NCBI RefSeq assembly: GCF_016862375.1 | Contig: NZ_BOMV01000105.1 | Coordinates: 1-64,000, forward strand | DNA length: 64,000 nucleotides | Source: Paractinoplanes rishiriensis | GTDB taxonomy: Bacteria; Actinomycetota; Actinomycetes; Mycobacteriales; Micromonosporaceae | Direction of reading: 5' to 3' | In this document: in pieces, positions 53,901 through 61,908 of the stretch | Numbering within the stretch: the stretch's first letter is position 1 | Layout of the letters: every line of letters begins with the position of its first letter | Notes under the pieces: model-generated | Database searches by the model: none | What the model saw: only the letters and a program-made list of their open reading frames with translations | What the model was told of the DNA's origin: nothing | Made by a program: the position numbers and the translations under genes

Positions 53901-54306
53901 GCATCACCAGCCGCCGCTCGGTGGCGGAGACCGCGTAGACGGTGTGGAAGTCGTCCACCGCGATGTCGTCCACGGCCAGCGGGCCGACGACGAGCGAGTC
54001 GCCGAGCGTACGGTCGGAATTGATCTTCAGGACGCCCTGGTCGTCGCCGAGCTTCGCCGCGACGTAGGCCGAGCCGTCCCGGGACACGGCAACCGCCGTC
54101 GCCGCGGTGACGGGAATGTCCTCGACCCGGCCGGCGCCGGGGGTGAAGCGGCTGAGACTGCCCCCGTGGACCGTGTAGACCGCGAAGTCGGTGTCCACGG
54201 TCCGGGTCTGCGCCGCGGCCGGCGTCGCTCCCACCAGCCCCACCAGGACGTTCACCAGCAGGACCAGCAGCACGGCACAACCGCGCCGCGGAATCGTTCT
54301 GACCAT
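50941..54306 (-). CDS. LPXTG-type surface protein: beta-propeller, Fn3 repeats and Thr/Pro stalk
   Basis: A 1121-residue exported protein. Residues 1-33 are a signal peptide (VLLVLLVNVLVGLVGATPAA). Residues about 35-275 are NHL/propeller-like repeats (AVAVSRDGSAYVAAK; DLAVDRSGVLYVADN). Several Fn3 domains follow (about 285-755). A Thr/Pro stalk spans about 757-889. Then come another Fn3 domain and an IPT-like domain. The C-terminus has the sortase motif LPVTG (1092-1096), a hydrophobic helix and the basic end RRVRP, so it is probably covalently linked to peptidoglycan. Start ATG 54304-54306 gives a normal signal peptide; ATG 54351 is possible. Confidence 0.85.
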   Translation of the reverse strand: MVRTIPRRGCAVLLVLLVNVLVGLVGATPAAAQTRTVDTDFAVYTVHGGSLSRFTPGAGRVEDIPVTAATAVAVSRDGSAYVAAKLGDDQGVLKINSDRTLGDSLVVGPLAVDDIAVDDFHTVYAVSATERRLVMRPEAMPAEDLPITPGLTPSSVAASVTGDAVYFADRATRTVYQYLPEASVPVMQDVVANDLAVDRSGVLYVADNESGRAYAVIPGEDPQPVTRAYDEGPVALAAADSGELLVAFPSGNVHVRVDDEDLGPNELNFDGPITSLAARTVPKPPAWVTAVAGDGKATVSWEAVESNDGAPVVRYVAEAFRNTDDEPVPTGLLCRTTTETSCEIDGLENGVAYRIGVRAANTEVADDTGLSGAGWAEDVRPYTPPDAPTGLQAAPGNEAATLTFTPGDNNGATVAGWEISTDGENWRLVDAVRLDSGQYEVAVTGLINETPNTVSLRAVTDQVVDGTSVVGDAAGTSVTPDPDLPGAPGPLDLRPEDRSAFLIFTAPGRTGGSDIAGYQVSIAGGPWRDLDVADREGSLTATLEGLSNDGEVSVRVRAQNGTGYGVYAHDSVTPTQFPPGQLRIARLWSGNGAIRIDFTEAADATAYELQLDEGPWEPKVPEPVDGFLSIRLTDVANGRYLLRLRAVNESGPVGMVEVPTVVADPPSAPSEFTATAGDGSARLDFAPSDDGGDPDNLQYQASIDEGATWLAVDTTPGEDGKLTATLADLENDQEVEIWLWAANSAGAGDFVTATVTPTATVPTSPPTTTPATTPPTTTPPTTAPTTTPATTTPATTTPTTTPPPTTAPPATTPPPATTPPVTTAPTTTPPTSTAPTSTAPTTAPTTTPPTTAPTTSPTTPVTRSPTTAPTTPPTTAAPMPSPTVSPTPGPVVPGAPTGVSASAGLASITVSWNPPAANGAVITGYRATASPGGASCFTTGATSCVVGGAAGTSYTISVVALSAAGTSPASASSNAAVPTELTVPTTPPDTSEPLVTPDGPITSAAPGGTLTMSGSGYAPFSEVTLAVYSEPRVLGTVTADENGAFETEIQVPDGLSLGKHSFVAAGVDKNGNFRALRLDLTVAETVDDNASLPVTGPATLWMIVAGFAAVITGAALRRVRP

Positions 54307-54403
54307 TTTCCGCAATCCCCACCGTGATGTCCGGTCGAAGCCGCCATTCACGTTATGGCGACGAAAGGGGCATCAGCGGGGAAACAACGGAAGCCGGCCG
54401 AGC

Positions 54404-55642
54404 CTAGGCGGCGGCGAAGCGGGTGGAGAAGTCCAGGGCGCGGGTCGACCAGCGGACCGCGTCCATGTATTGGCCGGCCAGATCGAAAGAGCCGAATTCG
54501 CCGTTCTCGTACGCGTCCACCGCGCGCAACACCCGGCCGAGCTTGCCGGTTCCCTCGGTGAGGGCGGCGACGATCGCGGGCGCCAGCGGGAACTGCTCGA
54601 CCATCGCGGCCGGCGGCACCGACAGCAGTTCGCCGACGCCGCTGATCACGCCGGCCATGAAAGCGGTGTCCGGTGCCGCGCCGAACCAGGTGGCGATGTT
54701 CTCGCAGAGCCGGGCCCGGGTGAGTACGCCGAGCATGTGCTCCTCGGTGGTGCCGCTGACGTCTTCGAGGGCCATCAGCAGCGCCCACTGCCGGATGTGC
54801 GGCAGACCGACCATGACCACCGCCTGACGCACCGACGAGACCCGGTTGGCGTGACCGGCCGCGACCGAGTTGCTGGCCCGCAGCACCCGCAGGGAGAGCG
54901 GCGGGTCGCTGCCGATGATGGTGACGATGCGCTGCAGGTCGGGTTCCTCGGCGCTGAGGGCGGACACCAGTTCGAGCCGGCGCAGCCGGGACGGGGACAG
55001 GCTGGCCACCGTCAGCACCTGGGGGTGGCTGAGCACGTACCCCTGGCGCAGCTCCATGGCGTACTTCTCGGCGAGGGCGAGTTGGTCGCCGGTCTCCAAC
55101 CGCTCCGCCACGATCTTGATGTTCGGGTACTCCCGGCAGGCCGCGACCACCTCGTCGAGGTGGGACACGTCGCCGTCGAGCAGATCCAGTTTCACGTACG
55201 CGGCCAGGCCGAACAGCCGCTCGTGGCCGGAACCCCAGACGAAGTCGTCGAGGGCGATCCGGTAACCGGCGTCGACCAGCTTGGTGATGCCTTCGATCAC
55301 CTCGTCGTCGATCTCGACGGTCTCCAGTACCTCGAGCACGACCTGTTCCGGGCCGAACGGCAGGGCCAGCGCGCCGGTGAGGAACTCCCGGGTGAGGTTG
55401 ATGAAACAGAGCCGGTCGCCGGCCACCTCGCGGATGCCGAACTCGGTGAACGCGTTGATCATGACGCTGCTGGTCGCGTACGTGTCCTGGCGGCCTGCCG
55501 CCACCGCGTCAATGCTGCCGCGGAAGAGCAGCTCGTAGGCCACCACGCTGCCCTGCACGTCGAAGATCGGCTGCCGACCGACGTGCACAAGCTGGGTGCC
55601 GTCCGCAGGCGCCGAGGATGTCACGTTGCTGCTATCGGCCAC
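54404..55642 (-). CDS. EAL-HDOD signalling protein (YuxH type) with degenerate EAL motif
   Basis: A 412-residue protein. The N-terminal EAL-like domain (VGRQPIFDVQGSVVAYELLF) has YELLF where active c-di-GMP phosphodiesterases have EALLR-type sequence, as in the YuxH family; other catalytic acids are also poorly kept, so it probably binds rather than cleaves c-di-GMP. Residues about 200-400 form an HDOD domain (DPPLSLRVLRASNSVAAGHA; MAGVISGVGELLSVPPA). Relatives act in motility or c-di-GMP signalling. GTG 55642 is preferred; a TTG at 55669 is possible. It is single-standing. Confidence 0.85.
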   Translation of the reverse strand: MADSSNVTSSAPADGTQLVHVGRQPIFDVQGSVVAYELLFRGSIDAVAAGRQDTYATSSVMINAFTEFGIREVAGDRLCFINLTREFLTGALALPFGPEQVVLEVLETVEIDDEVIEGITKLVDAGYRIALDDFVWGSGHERLFGLAAYVKLDLLDGDVSHLDEVVAACREYPNIKIVAERLETGDQLALAEKYAMELRQGYVLSHPQVLTVASLSPSRLRRLELVSALSAEEPDLQRIVTIIGSDPPLSLRVLRASNSVAAGHANRVSSVRQAVVMVGLPHIRQWALLMALEDVSGTTEEHMLGVLTRARLCENIATWFGAAPDTAFMAGVISGVGELLSVPPAAMVEQFPLAPAIVAALTEGTGKLGRVLRAVDAYENGEFGSFDLAGQYMDAVRWSTRALDFSTRFAAA

Positions 55643-55727
55643 CCCGGCGGTGACCTGATGAAAAAGCAAAGGATTGCAAGAAGAGAACAGGTTTACGAAA
55701 AAGGGCGACTGCGGCTATGGTCACGCG

Positions 55728-57692
55728 ATGGTGCGGAAATTGATCCCCCTCGTGCTGGTGGCCGGCCTGCTCGGTGTCCCGGCTGCTCCCGCGTACGCCC
55801 AAAAAGCCCAAGGCACTCGCGCCGCGCTGGACCCCGCCCTGGTGGCCGGGCGCGGGGCGACCGTGCCCTTCGTCGAGCAGGAGGCCGAGACCGCGGCCAC
55901 GAACGGGACGGTGATCGGACCGGACCGCACCGCCTACACGCTGCCGGCCGAGGCGTCGGGTCGCGCGGCGGTCCGGCTCACGCCGGGGCAGTGGGTCGAG
56001 TTCACGCTCCCGCGCGCCGCCAACGCCATCACGGTGCGCTACAGCATCCCGGACGCGCCGACCGGCGGCGGGATCACTGCGCCGCTGGCCGTCGAGGCCG
56101 GACCGGTGACCCGGACCATGATGTTGACCTCGCAGTACTCCTGGCTCTACAACCAGTACCCGTTCACCAACGACCCACATGCCGACCTGCTGCACCCGGA
56201 CTGGTGGATCACCGAGTGTGCCTGCGTGCCGGCCGCGACCACGCCGGCTCCGGTGCTGACCAAGCCGTTCCGGCCCGGCCACTTCTATGACGAGCAGCGC
56301 CTCCGGCTCGGGCGCACGCTGCGGGCCGGGGACAGGGTGCGGCTCACCGCGTCGGCGGGCGCGGCCTGGACCGTGATCGACCTGCTCGACTCCGAACTGG
56401 TCGGCCCGCCGCACGTCGAACTGCTGGCGGCCAACGTGCTGCTGTTCGGCGCCGACCCGACCGGCCGGCGGGACTCGGTCGCCGCCTTCGAGAAGGCCAT
56501 CGCGTTCGCCCGCAAGGCCCGGCTCAAGGTGTACGCGCCGCCCGGCACGTACCAGGTCAATCGGCATTTGATCGTGGATGAGGTGACGATCGTGGGCGCC
56601 GGCAACTGGTACACGGTCATCAAGGGCCGCGAGGTTGCCCTGCCGGCCCCGGCGCCGGACGGCTCGGTGCACACCGGCGTGGGCTTCTACGGCAGGTCCG
56701 CGGCCGAGGGCGGCAGCCGCAACGTGCATCTGGCCGGGTTCGCGATCGAGGGCGACGTCCGCGAGCGGATCGACACCGACCAGGTGAACGCGATCGGCGG
56801 CGCGCTGAGCGACTCCACGATCGACGGTCTCTACCTGCACCACACCAAGGTCGGGCTGTGGTTCGACGGTCCGATGTCGAACGTGCGGGTGACCGGCAAC
56901 ATCATCGTCGACCAGATCGCCGACGGCCTGAACTTCCACACCGGGGTCACCGACTCGCTGGTCCGCAACAACCTCATCCGCAACACCGGGGACGACGCGT
57001 TGGCCATGTGGTCGGAGAAGACGGCCAACGCGCGCAACACGTTCGACCGCAACACGATTCAGACGCCGACGCTGGCCAACGGCATCGCGATCTACGGCGG
57101 CACGGACATCACGGTGTCCCGCAACCTGGTGGCCGACCCGATCCGTGAGGGCAGCGGCATCCACGCCGGCTCCCGGTTCGGCGCCGAACCGTTCGCCGGC
57201 CAGCTGCGGATCACCGACAACACCACCGTGCGCGCCGGCACGTACGAGCTGAACTGGAACATCGGCCTCGGCGCGATCTGGTTCTACGCGCTGGACCGGA
57301 ACATCGACGCGGACATTCAGGTGGTCGGCGATCACTTCCTGGACAACACGTACAACGCGATCATGCTGGTGGCCGACTGGCCGGTGAAGGATCTCTATGC
57401 GATAACCAACGTCAATTTCAAGGATGTACGGGTGGACGGCGCCGGAACGAGCGTGCTGAGCGCCCGGGTGGCCGGCGGCGCCACGTTCGAGAACGTCGAC
57501 GCCCGCAACGTCGGCGCGGTCGGGGTGAACAACTGCGGGACGTTCCACTTCACGCCGGCCGGCTCGGAGTTCGCGGTCACCGACCGGGGCGGCAACGACG
57601 GCGGTTGGCTGGCCCCGTGGATGCTGCCCAACACCATCACCTGCGACGACCGGCCCCCGGTCGTGCCGCCGCCGCCCCCCGCGATCTGGTGA
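55728..57692 (+). CDS. Secreted GH87-like beta-helix glycanase (alpha-1,3-glucanase/mycodextranase type)
   Basis: A 654-residue protein. A signal peptide ends near residue 24 (APAYA). An N-terminal CBM-like domain (GQWVEFTLPRAANAITVRYS) precedes a right-handed beta-helix that starts near residue 240 (RDSVAAFEKAIAFARKA; VYAPPGTYQVNRHLIV). The adjacent acids D422 and D423 in NTGDDALAMWS match the catalytic DD of GH87 alpha-1,3-glucanases as I remember it. It ends in a Pro-rich tail. A -10-like TATGGT (55716-55721) lies six bases before the ATG, so the message is probably leaderless. Substrate inferred: alpha-1,3- or mixed alpha-glucan of fungi or bacteria. Confidence 0.78.
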   Translation: MVRKLIPLVLVAGLLGVPAAPAYAQKAQGTRAALDPALVAGRGATVPFVEQEAETAATNGTVIGPDRTAYTLPAEASGRAAVRLTPGQWVEFTLPRAANAITVRYSIPDAPTGGGITAPLAVEAGPVTRTMMLTSQYSWLYNQYPFTNDPHADLLHPDWWITECACVPAATTPAPVLTKPFRPGHFYDEQRLRLGRTLRAGDRVRLTASAGAAWTVIDLLDSELVGPPHVELLAANVLLFGADPTGRRDSVAAFEKAIAFARKARLKVYAPPGTYQVNRHLIVDEVTIVGAGNWYTVIKGREVALPAPAPDGSVHTGVGFYGRSAAEGGSRNVHLAGFAIEGDVRERIDTDQVNAIGGALSDSTIDGLYLHHTKVGLWFDGPMSNVRVTGNIIVDQIADGLNFHTGVTDSLVRNNLIRNTGDDALAMWSEKTANARNTFDRNTIQTPTLANGIAIYGGTDITVSRNLVADPIREGSGIHAGSRFGAEPFAGQLRITDNTTVRAGTYELNWNIGLGAIWFYALDRNIDADIQVVGDHFLDNTYNAIMLVADWPVKDLYAITNVNFKDVRVDGAGTSVLSARVAGGATFENVDARNVGAVGVNNCGTFHFTPAGSEFAVTDRGGNDGGWLAPWMLPNTITCDDRPPVVPPPPPAIW

Positions 57693-57706
57693 GTTAGCCT
57701 GGCCGG

Positions 57707-58600
57707 ATGTTCGAGAGCCAAACCCTGTTGGTGACCGGCGGCGCCGGATTTGTCGGAACCGCCCTCATCAAGGCCCTGCTCACGGACTTCCCCGGCGCGG
57801 CGATCGTGTCGCTCGACAACTACTTCACCGGCCGGCCGGAAAACCACGTCAACGACCCCCGGGTGACCTACCTCGACGGCGCCACCTCCGACCTCGCCAA
57901 GATCTGGGCCGACCGCGGCCTGCCCAGCCCCGAGATCGTGTTCCACCTCGGCGAATACTCCCGGATCGTGCAGTCCTTCGACGACCACGACCTGACCTGG
58001 GAGTTCAACCTGCACGGCACCAAGGAGGTGGTGAAGTTCGCGTCGGCCAGCGGTGCCAAGCTGATCTACGCGGGCTCCAGCTCCAAGTTCGGCAACGACG
58101 GACAGGACGAAAACCTCAATCCGTACGCCTGGACCAAGGCCAAGAACATCGAGTACATCCGCAACTACTCGTCCTGGTACGGCCTCGACTACGCGATCAC
58201 GTACTTCTACAACGTCTACGGCCCCGGCCAGATCACCAGCGGCCGCTACGCCACGGTGATCGGCATCTTCGAGGACCACTACCTGCGCGGCGAGCCGTTG
58301 CCGGTGGTGTCCCCCGGCACCCAGACCCGCGACTTCACCCACATCGACGACATCGTCCGCGGCATCGTGCTGACCGCCCAGAAGGGCAAGGGCGACGGCT
58401 ACCTGCTGGGGACCGGGCGGGAATGGCCCATCATCGAGGTGGCCAGGCTTTTCCAGACGCCGTACGTGCTGAAGCCCGCGTTGCGCGGCGAGCGCGTGCG
58501 CGGTCAGGCCGACACGACGCGCGCGGGTGAACTGGGCTGGCACCCCCAGCGAAGCCTGGACGAGTACGTGGCGTCGTTCCTGGCCGCCCACCCGCGCTGA
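57707..58600 (+). CDS. NAD-dependent epimerase/dehydratase (extended SDR)
   Basis: A 297-residue extended short-chain dehydrogenase. The nucleotide-binding motif is TGGAGFVGTALIKALL and the catalytic Tyr and Lys are in NPYAWTKAKN; IYAGSSSKFGNDG holds the catalytic serine region. DFTHIDDIVRG and NVYGPGQITSGRYATVIG are typical of UDP-sugar 4-epimerases and related enzymes, so it probably acts on a nucleotide sugar. A -10-like TAGCCT ends six bases before the ATG. It may be transcribed separately from the glycanase just upstream (14-base gap). Confidence 0.9.
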   Translation: MFESQTLLVTGGAGFVGTALIKALLTDFPGAAIVSLDNYFTGRPENHVNDPRVTYLDGATSDLAKIWADRGLPSPEIVFHLGEYSRIVQSFDDHDLTWEFNLHGTKEVVKFASASGAKLIYAGSSSKFGNDGQDENLNPYAWTKAKNIEYIRNYSSWYGLDYAITYFYNVYGPGQITSGRYATVIGIFEDHYLRGEPLPVVSPGTQTRDFTHIDDIVRGIVLTAQKGKGDGYLLGTGREWPIIEVARLFQTPYVLKPALRGERVRGQADTTRAGELGWHPQRSLDEYVASFLAAHPR

Positions 58601-58645
58601 GTCGCGGCCCCCCATGGGGCAACCTGCAGTGACAAGATAGTCACC

Positions 58646-59212
58646 GTGACCGATCGGGCGCGTCCACCTGGGCGCAACTGGAGCACGATCGCCGCGGTTC
58701 TCGGCGGTCTTGCTGCGCTGATCACGGCCGTCGTCGGGTTGTCCACGTTCATTGCCAATCAGTTCGGCGACGCACCCAGAGCCACGCCCGCCGCCACCAC
58801 CAAGCCGCCCGCCGTGCAACCGGCGACCGCCGCCTCGTCCGCACCCGCGGCCGGTGGCTGGCGCGAGGTCTGGAGCCGGGAGTTCGTCCTGGACACCACC
58901 GGCGTCCTGCTCGACTCCGACCAGCCGGTGCGGGGCACGGGGGCGTTCCACGTGATCTCCGGTGGCCCGATGATCTCGCCGGCCGGTGGGGCCGCGATCG
59001 CCGCACTGCCCGCCGGTCAGCCCGCCACCCCGGACGCCTGCGACGAGCGGGTCACCACCCACTCCGCCGACAACGTGACGATGGACAGCGGCAAACGGGT
59101 CTGTGTCCGGACGCCGGCCGGCCGGGTGGCGTTGCTGGTCGTCGAGGGTGCCACCGGCGACGTGAACGCCGGCTGGACGGTCCGGGCCACGGTCTGGCAG
59201 CCCGCCTCATGA
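58646..59212 (+). CDS. Membrane-anchored protein with an extracytoplasmic domain of unknown function
   Basis: A 188-residue protein: a short cytoplasmic N-terminus, one transmembrane helix at about residues 14-37 (IAAVLGGLAALITAVVGLST), a Pro/Thr/Ala linker (40-68) and a small extracytoplasmic beta domain with two cysteines (DACDERVTTHS; GKRVCVRTPAGR) that could form a disulfide. I do not recognise the family. GATAGT lies four bases before the GTG. The stop overlaps the oxidoreductase ATG by four bases, so the two are expressed together. Confidence 0.7.
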   Translation: MTDRARPPGRNWSTIAAVLGGLAALITAVVGLSTFIANQFGDAPRATPAATTKPPAVQPATAASSAPAAGGWREVWSREFVLDTTGVLLDSDQPVRGTGAFHVISGGPMISPAGGAAIAALPAGQPATPDACDERVTTHSADNVTMDSGKRVCVRTPAGRVALLVVEGATGDVNAGWTVRATVWQPAS

Positions 59213-60342
59213 CGGCGCTCGGGGTGGGGGTCGTCGGGTTCGGCTGGATGGGCCGGGTGCACACGCAGGCCTATGCGCGGGTGCCGCACCACTATCCGGA
59301 CGCGCCCCGGGTCTTGCTGGTGGCGGTGGCTGACGACGTGCCGGGGCGGGCGCGGGAGGCGGCCGGGCGCTACGGCTTCACGGCCGCCACCGAGGACTGG
59401 CGTGATCTGGTCGGCGACCCGCGCATCCAGGCCGTCAGCATCACCGTGCCGAACTTCCTGCACCGCGAGGTCGGGGCCGCCTTCGCCGCGGCCGGGCAGC
59501 ACATCTGGATCGAGAAGCCGGTCGGTCTGTCGGCCGCCGATGCCCGTGCGATCGTCGGCGACGTTCAGGTGGCCGTCGGCTTCAACTACCGGAACGCGCC
59601 CGCGGTCGAGAAGGCGCGCGAGCTCCTGCTGGCTGGACAAATCGGAAACATCACTCATGCCAGATTCCGCTTCCTCAGCGACTACGCGGCCCATCCGCTC
59701 GGTGCCCTGTCGTGGCGCTTCGAGCGGGAGCGCGGCGGGAACGGCGTACTCGGTGACCTTGGTTCGCACGGCGTCGATCTGATCCGCTATCTGCTCGGCG
59801 AGATCGACGCCCTGGTCGCCGACACCGCGGTGTTCATCGCCGAGCGCCCGCGCCCGACCGCGGCGACGGCCGGCCACCAGCGGGGGAGCGGTGCGCCCGG
59901 CCCGGTGCAGAACGAGGACTACCTCGGCGCCCTGCTGCGGATGTCGTCCGGCGCGCGGGTCACGCTGGAGGCGAGCCGGGTGGCGGTGGCCGAGCAGAAT
60001 GCGTACGGCTTCGAAATCCATGGGACCCGAGGCGCGATCGGCTGGGACTTCCGGCGCATGGGCGAACTCGCGGTGGCCGCCGGCGAGTCCTACCAGGACG
60101 AACCCGTGCGGACCCGGTTCACCGGTCCGCCGGACGGCGAGTTCGGCGCCTTCCAGCCGGGTGCCGGCATCCCGATGGGCTACGACGACCTCAAGGTGAT
60201 CGAGGCGCACCGCTTCCTGCGCTCGATCGCCACCGGCACTCCCCAGGGCGCTACGCTGGCCGACGCCATCCGGTGTGCCGAGGTCCTGGACGGCATTGCC
60301 CGGTCCGCCGAGACCGGTGCCTGGATTACTTTGCCTGCCTAG
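59209..60342 (+). CDS. Gfo/Idh/MocA-family oxidoreductase
   Basis: A 377-residue NAD(P)-dependent sugar dehydrogenase-like enzyme. The Rossmann motif is GVVGFGWMGRVHTQAY; the lysine motif IWIEKPVGLSAADA and VGFNYRNAPAVEKARELL are in place, and the helix with GDLGSHGVDLIRYLLGEI carries the usual active-site histidine. Members oxidise sugars, inositols or related polyols; no substrate can be named. It overlaps the small membrane protein gene by four bases. A weak hairpin (GACACAG / CTGTGTC, 60348-60372) follows its stop. Confidence 0.92.
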   Translation: MTALGVGVVGFGWMGRVHTQAYARVPHHYPDAPRVLLVAVADDVPGRAREAAGRYGFTAATEDWRDLVGDPRIQAVSITVPNFLHREVGAAFAAAGQHIWIEKPVGLSAADARAIVGDVQVAVGFNYRNAPAVEKARELLLAGQIGNITHARFRFLSDYAAHPLGALSWRFERERGGNGVLGDLGSHGVDLIRYLLGEIDALVADTAVFIAERPRPTAATAGHQRGSGAPGPVQNEDYLGALLRMSSGARVTLEASRVAVAEQNAYGFEIHGTRGAIGWDFRRMGELAVAAGESYQDEPVRTRFTGPPDGEFGAFQPGAGIPMGYDDLKVIEAHRFLRSIATGTPQGATLADAIRCAEVLDGIARSAETGAWITLPA

Positions 60343-60420
60343 GAAACGACACAGGATGCATCGAGCTGTGTCAATATCACAGGGTGCCCGCTCCCGTGCC
60401 GTTCGTGTCGCAACGACTTC

Positions 60421-60471
60421 TTGACTCAATTGAAACAAGTCGATACGGTGCGGGTCAGGAAAGCGCTTACC
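60421..60471 (+). promoter_or_regulatory. Promoter with a LacI/CcpA-like operator and no conventional gene downstream
   Basis: TTGACT (60421-60426), a 17-base spacer and TACGGT (60444-60449) form a promoter, followed by GGAAAGCGCTTACC (60458-60471), a near-perfect palindrome with one mismatch and the AAGCGCTT core of sugar-responsive repressors. Any transcript would enter the region described at 60529-60759. Confidence 0.7.
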
Positions 60472-60528
60472 TATGTACTCGAGTGGGCCGCTCCCCCGGT
60501 CCGGGTCCGCACCGCATCGGAGGTTCTG

Positions 60529-60585
60529 ATGTTCATGTGCACCCCCACGCGGCTGCCACTCCCGTCCCGTACCGCGCCACCCTGA
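60529..60585 (+). CDS. Candidate 18-residue small peptide ORF
   Basis: ATG 60529 opens an 18-codon frame (MFMCTPTRLPLPSRTAPP) that ends with TGA at 60583-60585. CGGAGG lies six bases before the ATG, and a promoter with a LacI-type site is upstream. The peptide has no recognisable family. It may be a leader peptide, a small secreted or regulatory peptide, or the stub of a lost gene. The ribosome binding site and the terminator 140 bases downstream are the main support. Confidence 0.35.
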   Translation: MFMCTPTRLPLPSRTAPP

Positions 60586-60655
60586 CCAGCGGGCATCGGC
60601 ATGATCTGATCCCCATCCCCCAACGCCGATCCGATCCAGCCCGCCCGTCCCCGGG

Positions 60656-60685
60656 CCGGGAGGCGAAGTCCACCACGCCTCCCGG
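60656..60685 (+). other. Ten-pair hairpin inside the small transcription unit
   Basis: CCGGGAGGCG (60656-60665) and CGCCTCCCGG (60676-60685) pair perfectly around a ten-base loop. It lies between the 18-codon ORF and the terminator, which makes the RNA highly structured. Confidence 0.6.
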
Positions 60686-60725
60686 CTCCGCCAACCCTCC
60701 ACATACCGCCGACGTCCACGGCGGT

Positions 60726-60759
60726 ACCGGGCGGCCCGAACCCGAGCGGGCCGCCCGGT
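60726..60759 (+). terminator. Strong terminator-like hairpin closing the small transcription unit
   Basis: ACCGGGCGGCCCG (60726-60738) and CGGGCCGCCCGGT (60747-60759) form a perfect 13-pair stem with an eight-base loop. No conventional gene ends here; it lies about 310 bases after the promoter at 60421. Confidence 0.75.
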
Positions 60760-60965
60760 GTGGTGGCCCGGCCAGCCATCACCACCCCATAGAAGGCCTC
60801 CTGACCAGGGGCCGACCACACCGGCCGGCTGGCACCGACCAGGCTCTGCCCTTACCTCCGCGCCGGTCGCCGCGGGCTGAGGGCAAGGCACCCAGCCGGC
60901 AGGAATCCATAGAGGTAGCCCGTCCACCACCACCACCACCAACCGACCCCGGACCCCACTCTCAT

Positions 60966-61645
60966 CGCCTCCGCGCCGACCGGGCCAAAGGCGGCGATGG
61001 GCGGTAGGGCTCCGGTTCCCGAGGCTCCGACTCCGCCTGGGCTGGCGGCGCCGGACCACCTGGGTCTCCTGACCTGTCGCTCCCCGCTGACCGGGCTGGC
61101 GGCGACGGGCCGGCGGGACCTTCGGCTCGTCGCTCCACGCCACTCCGGGCTGGCGGCGCCGAGCCGATGGGATCCCTAGCCTGTCGTCCCTTGGCATCCG
61201 GGCCCGGGGGCGACGGGCTACTGGATTCCCCGGCCTCCTCGTCATTCCCGGGCCCTCTCGTCGCATGCCTAACCGGGGCAGGCGCCGACGGGCCGGTGGG
61301 ATTCAAGGGGTTGTCGCCTCATGCCTGACCGGGGCTGGCGGCGACGGGCCGGTGGGATGGCAGGGCTTGTCGCTTCACGCCTGACCGGGGCTGGCGGCGA
61401 CGGGCCGGTGGGATGCCAGGGCTTGTCGCCTCACGCCCGACCGGGGCTGGCGGCGACGGGCCGGTGGGATGCCAGGGCTTGTCGCCTCATGCCTGACCGG
61501 GGCTGGCGGCGACGGGTCAGTCGGTTGCCCAACTTCATCGCGCCACACCGACCGGGCCAACGGCGACCGCCCGGTCGGATCCCAGGCCCATCGCCTCGCT
61601 CCAATCCGACCGGGTTGGCAGGGGCGGTGCGGCGCTTGTTCCGTT
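60966..61645. repeat. Imperfect tandem array of about eleven 56-bp units
   Basis: Units at 61259-61314, 61315-61370, 61371-61426, 61427-61482 and 61483-61538 are each 56 bases and the central three are nearly identical. Flanking units (about 60966, 61023, 61078, 61131, 61185 and 61539 on) are 53-74 bases and more diverged. The core reads GACCGGGGCTGGCGGCGACG then GGCCGGTGGGATGCCAGG and CTTGTCGCCTCA. GGCGAC and GTCGCC within each unit can pair. Because 56 is not a multiple of three, the array cannot be a protein repeat in one frame. It ends about 260 bases before the Fur gene. Confidence 0.88.
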
Positions 61646-61908
61646 GTCCCTGCCGGCGGCGGGGAACGAGGCAACCGAGGCCTGGGGCCGGCGGCATCGC
61701 AGCGACCCTGCGTACCGCGAACCACTGCTGACCGGCCGCCGCTCCAGCGGCCATCCCCGGCTCCCGCTTCCCCGAGCGCGGAGTCACTACCTCTCACCGT
61801 TTTCGACGTATTCGACCAGCACGAGCCGGGCTTCGTCGCGCCCGTGCCGGCCGACACCACCAGGGACCAGGGCCGACGGCCCACCTCCAAGCTTGTCCGG
61901 GAGATGCC

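Noticed and set aside
59017-61266. 749-codon minus-strand open frame across the Gfo gene and repeat array
   Set aside because: Antisense to a clear oxidoreductase, and the repeat part shifts frame from unit to unit.
60966-61645. The repeat array as a CRISPR
   Set aside because: Units are contiguous 56-bp copies with no unique spacers between them, and no cas gene is in the window.
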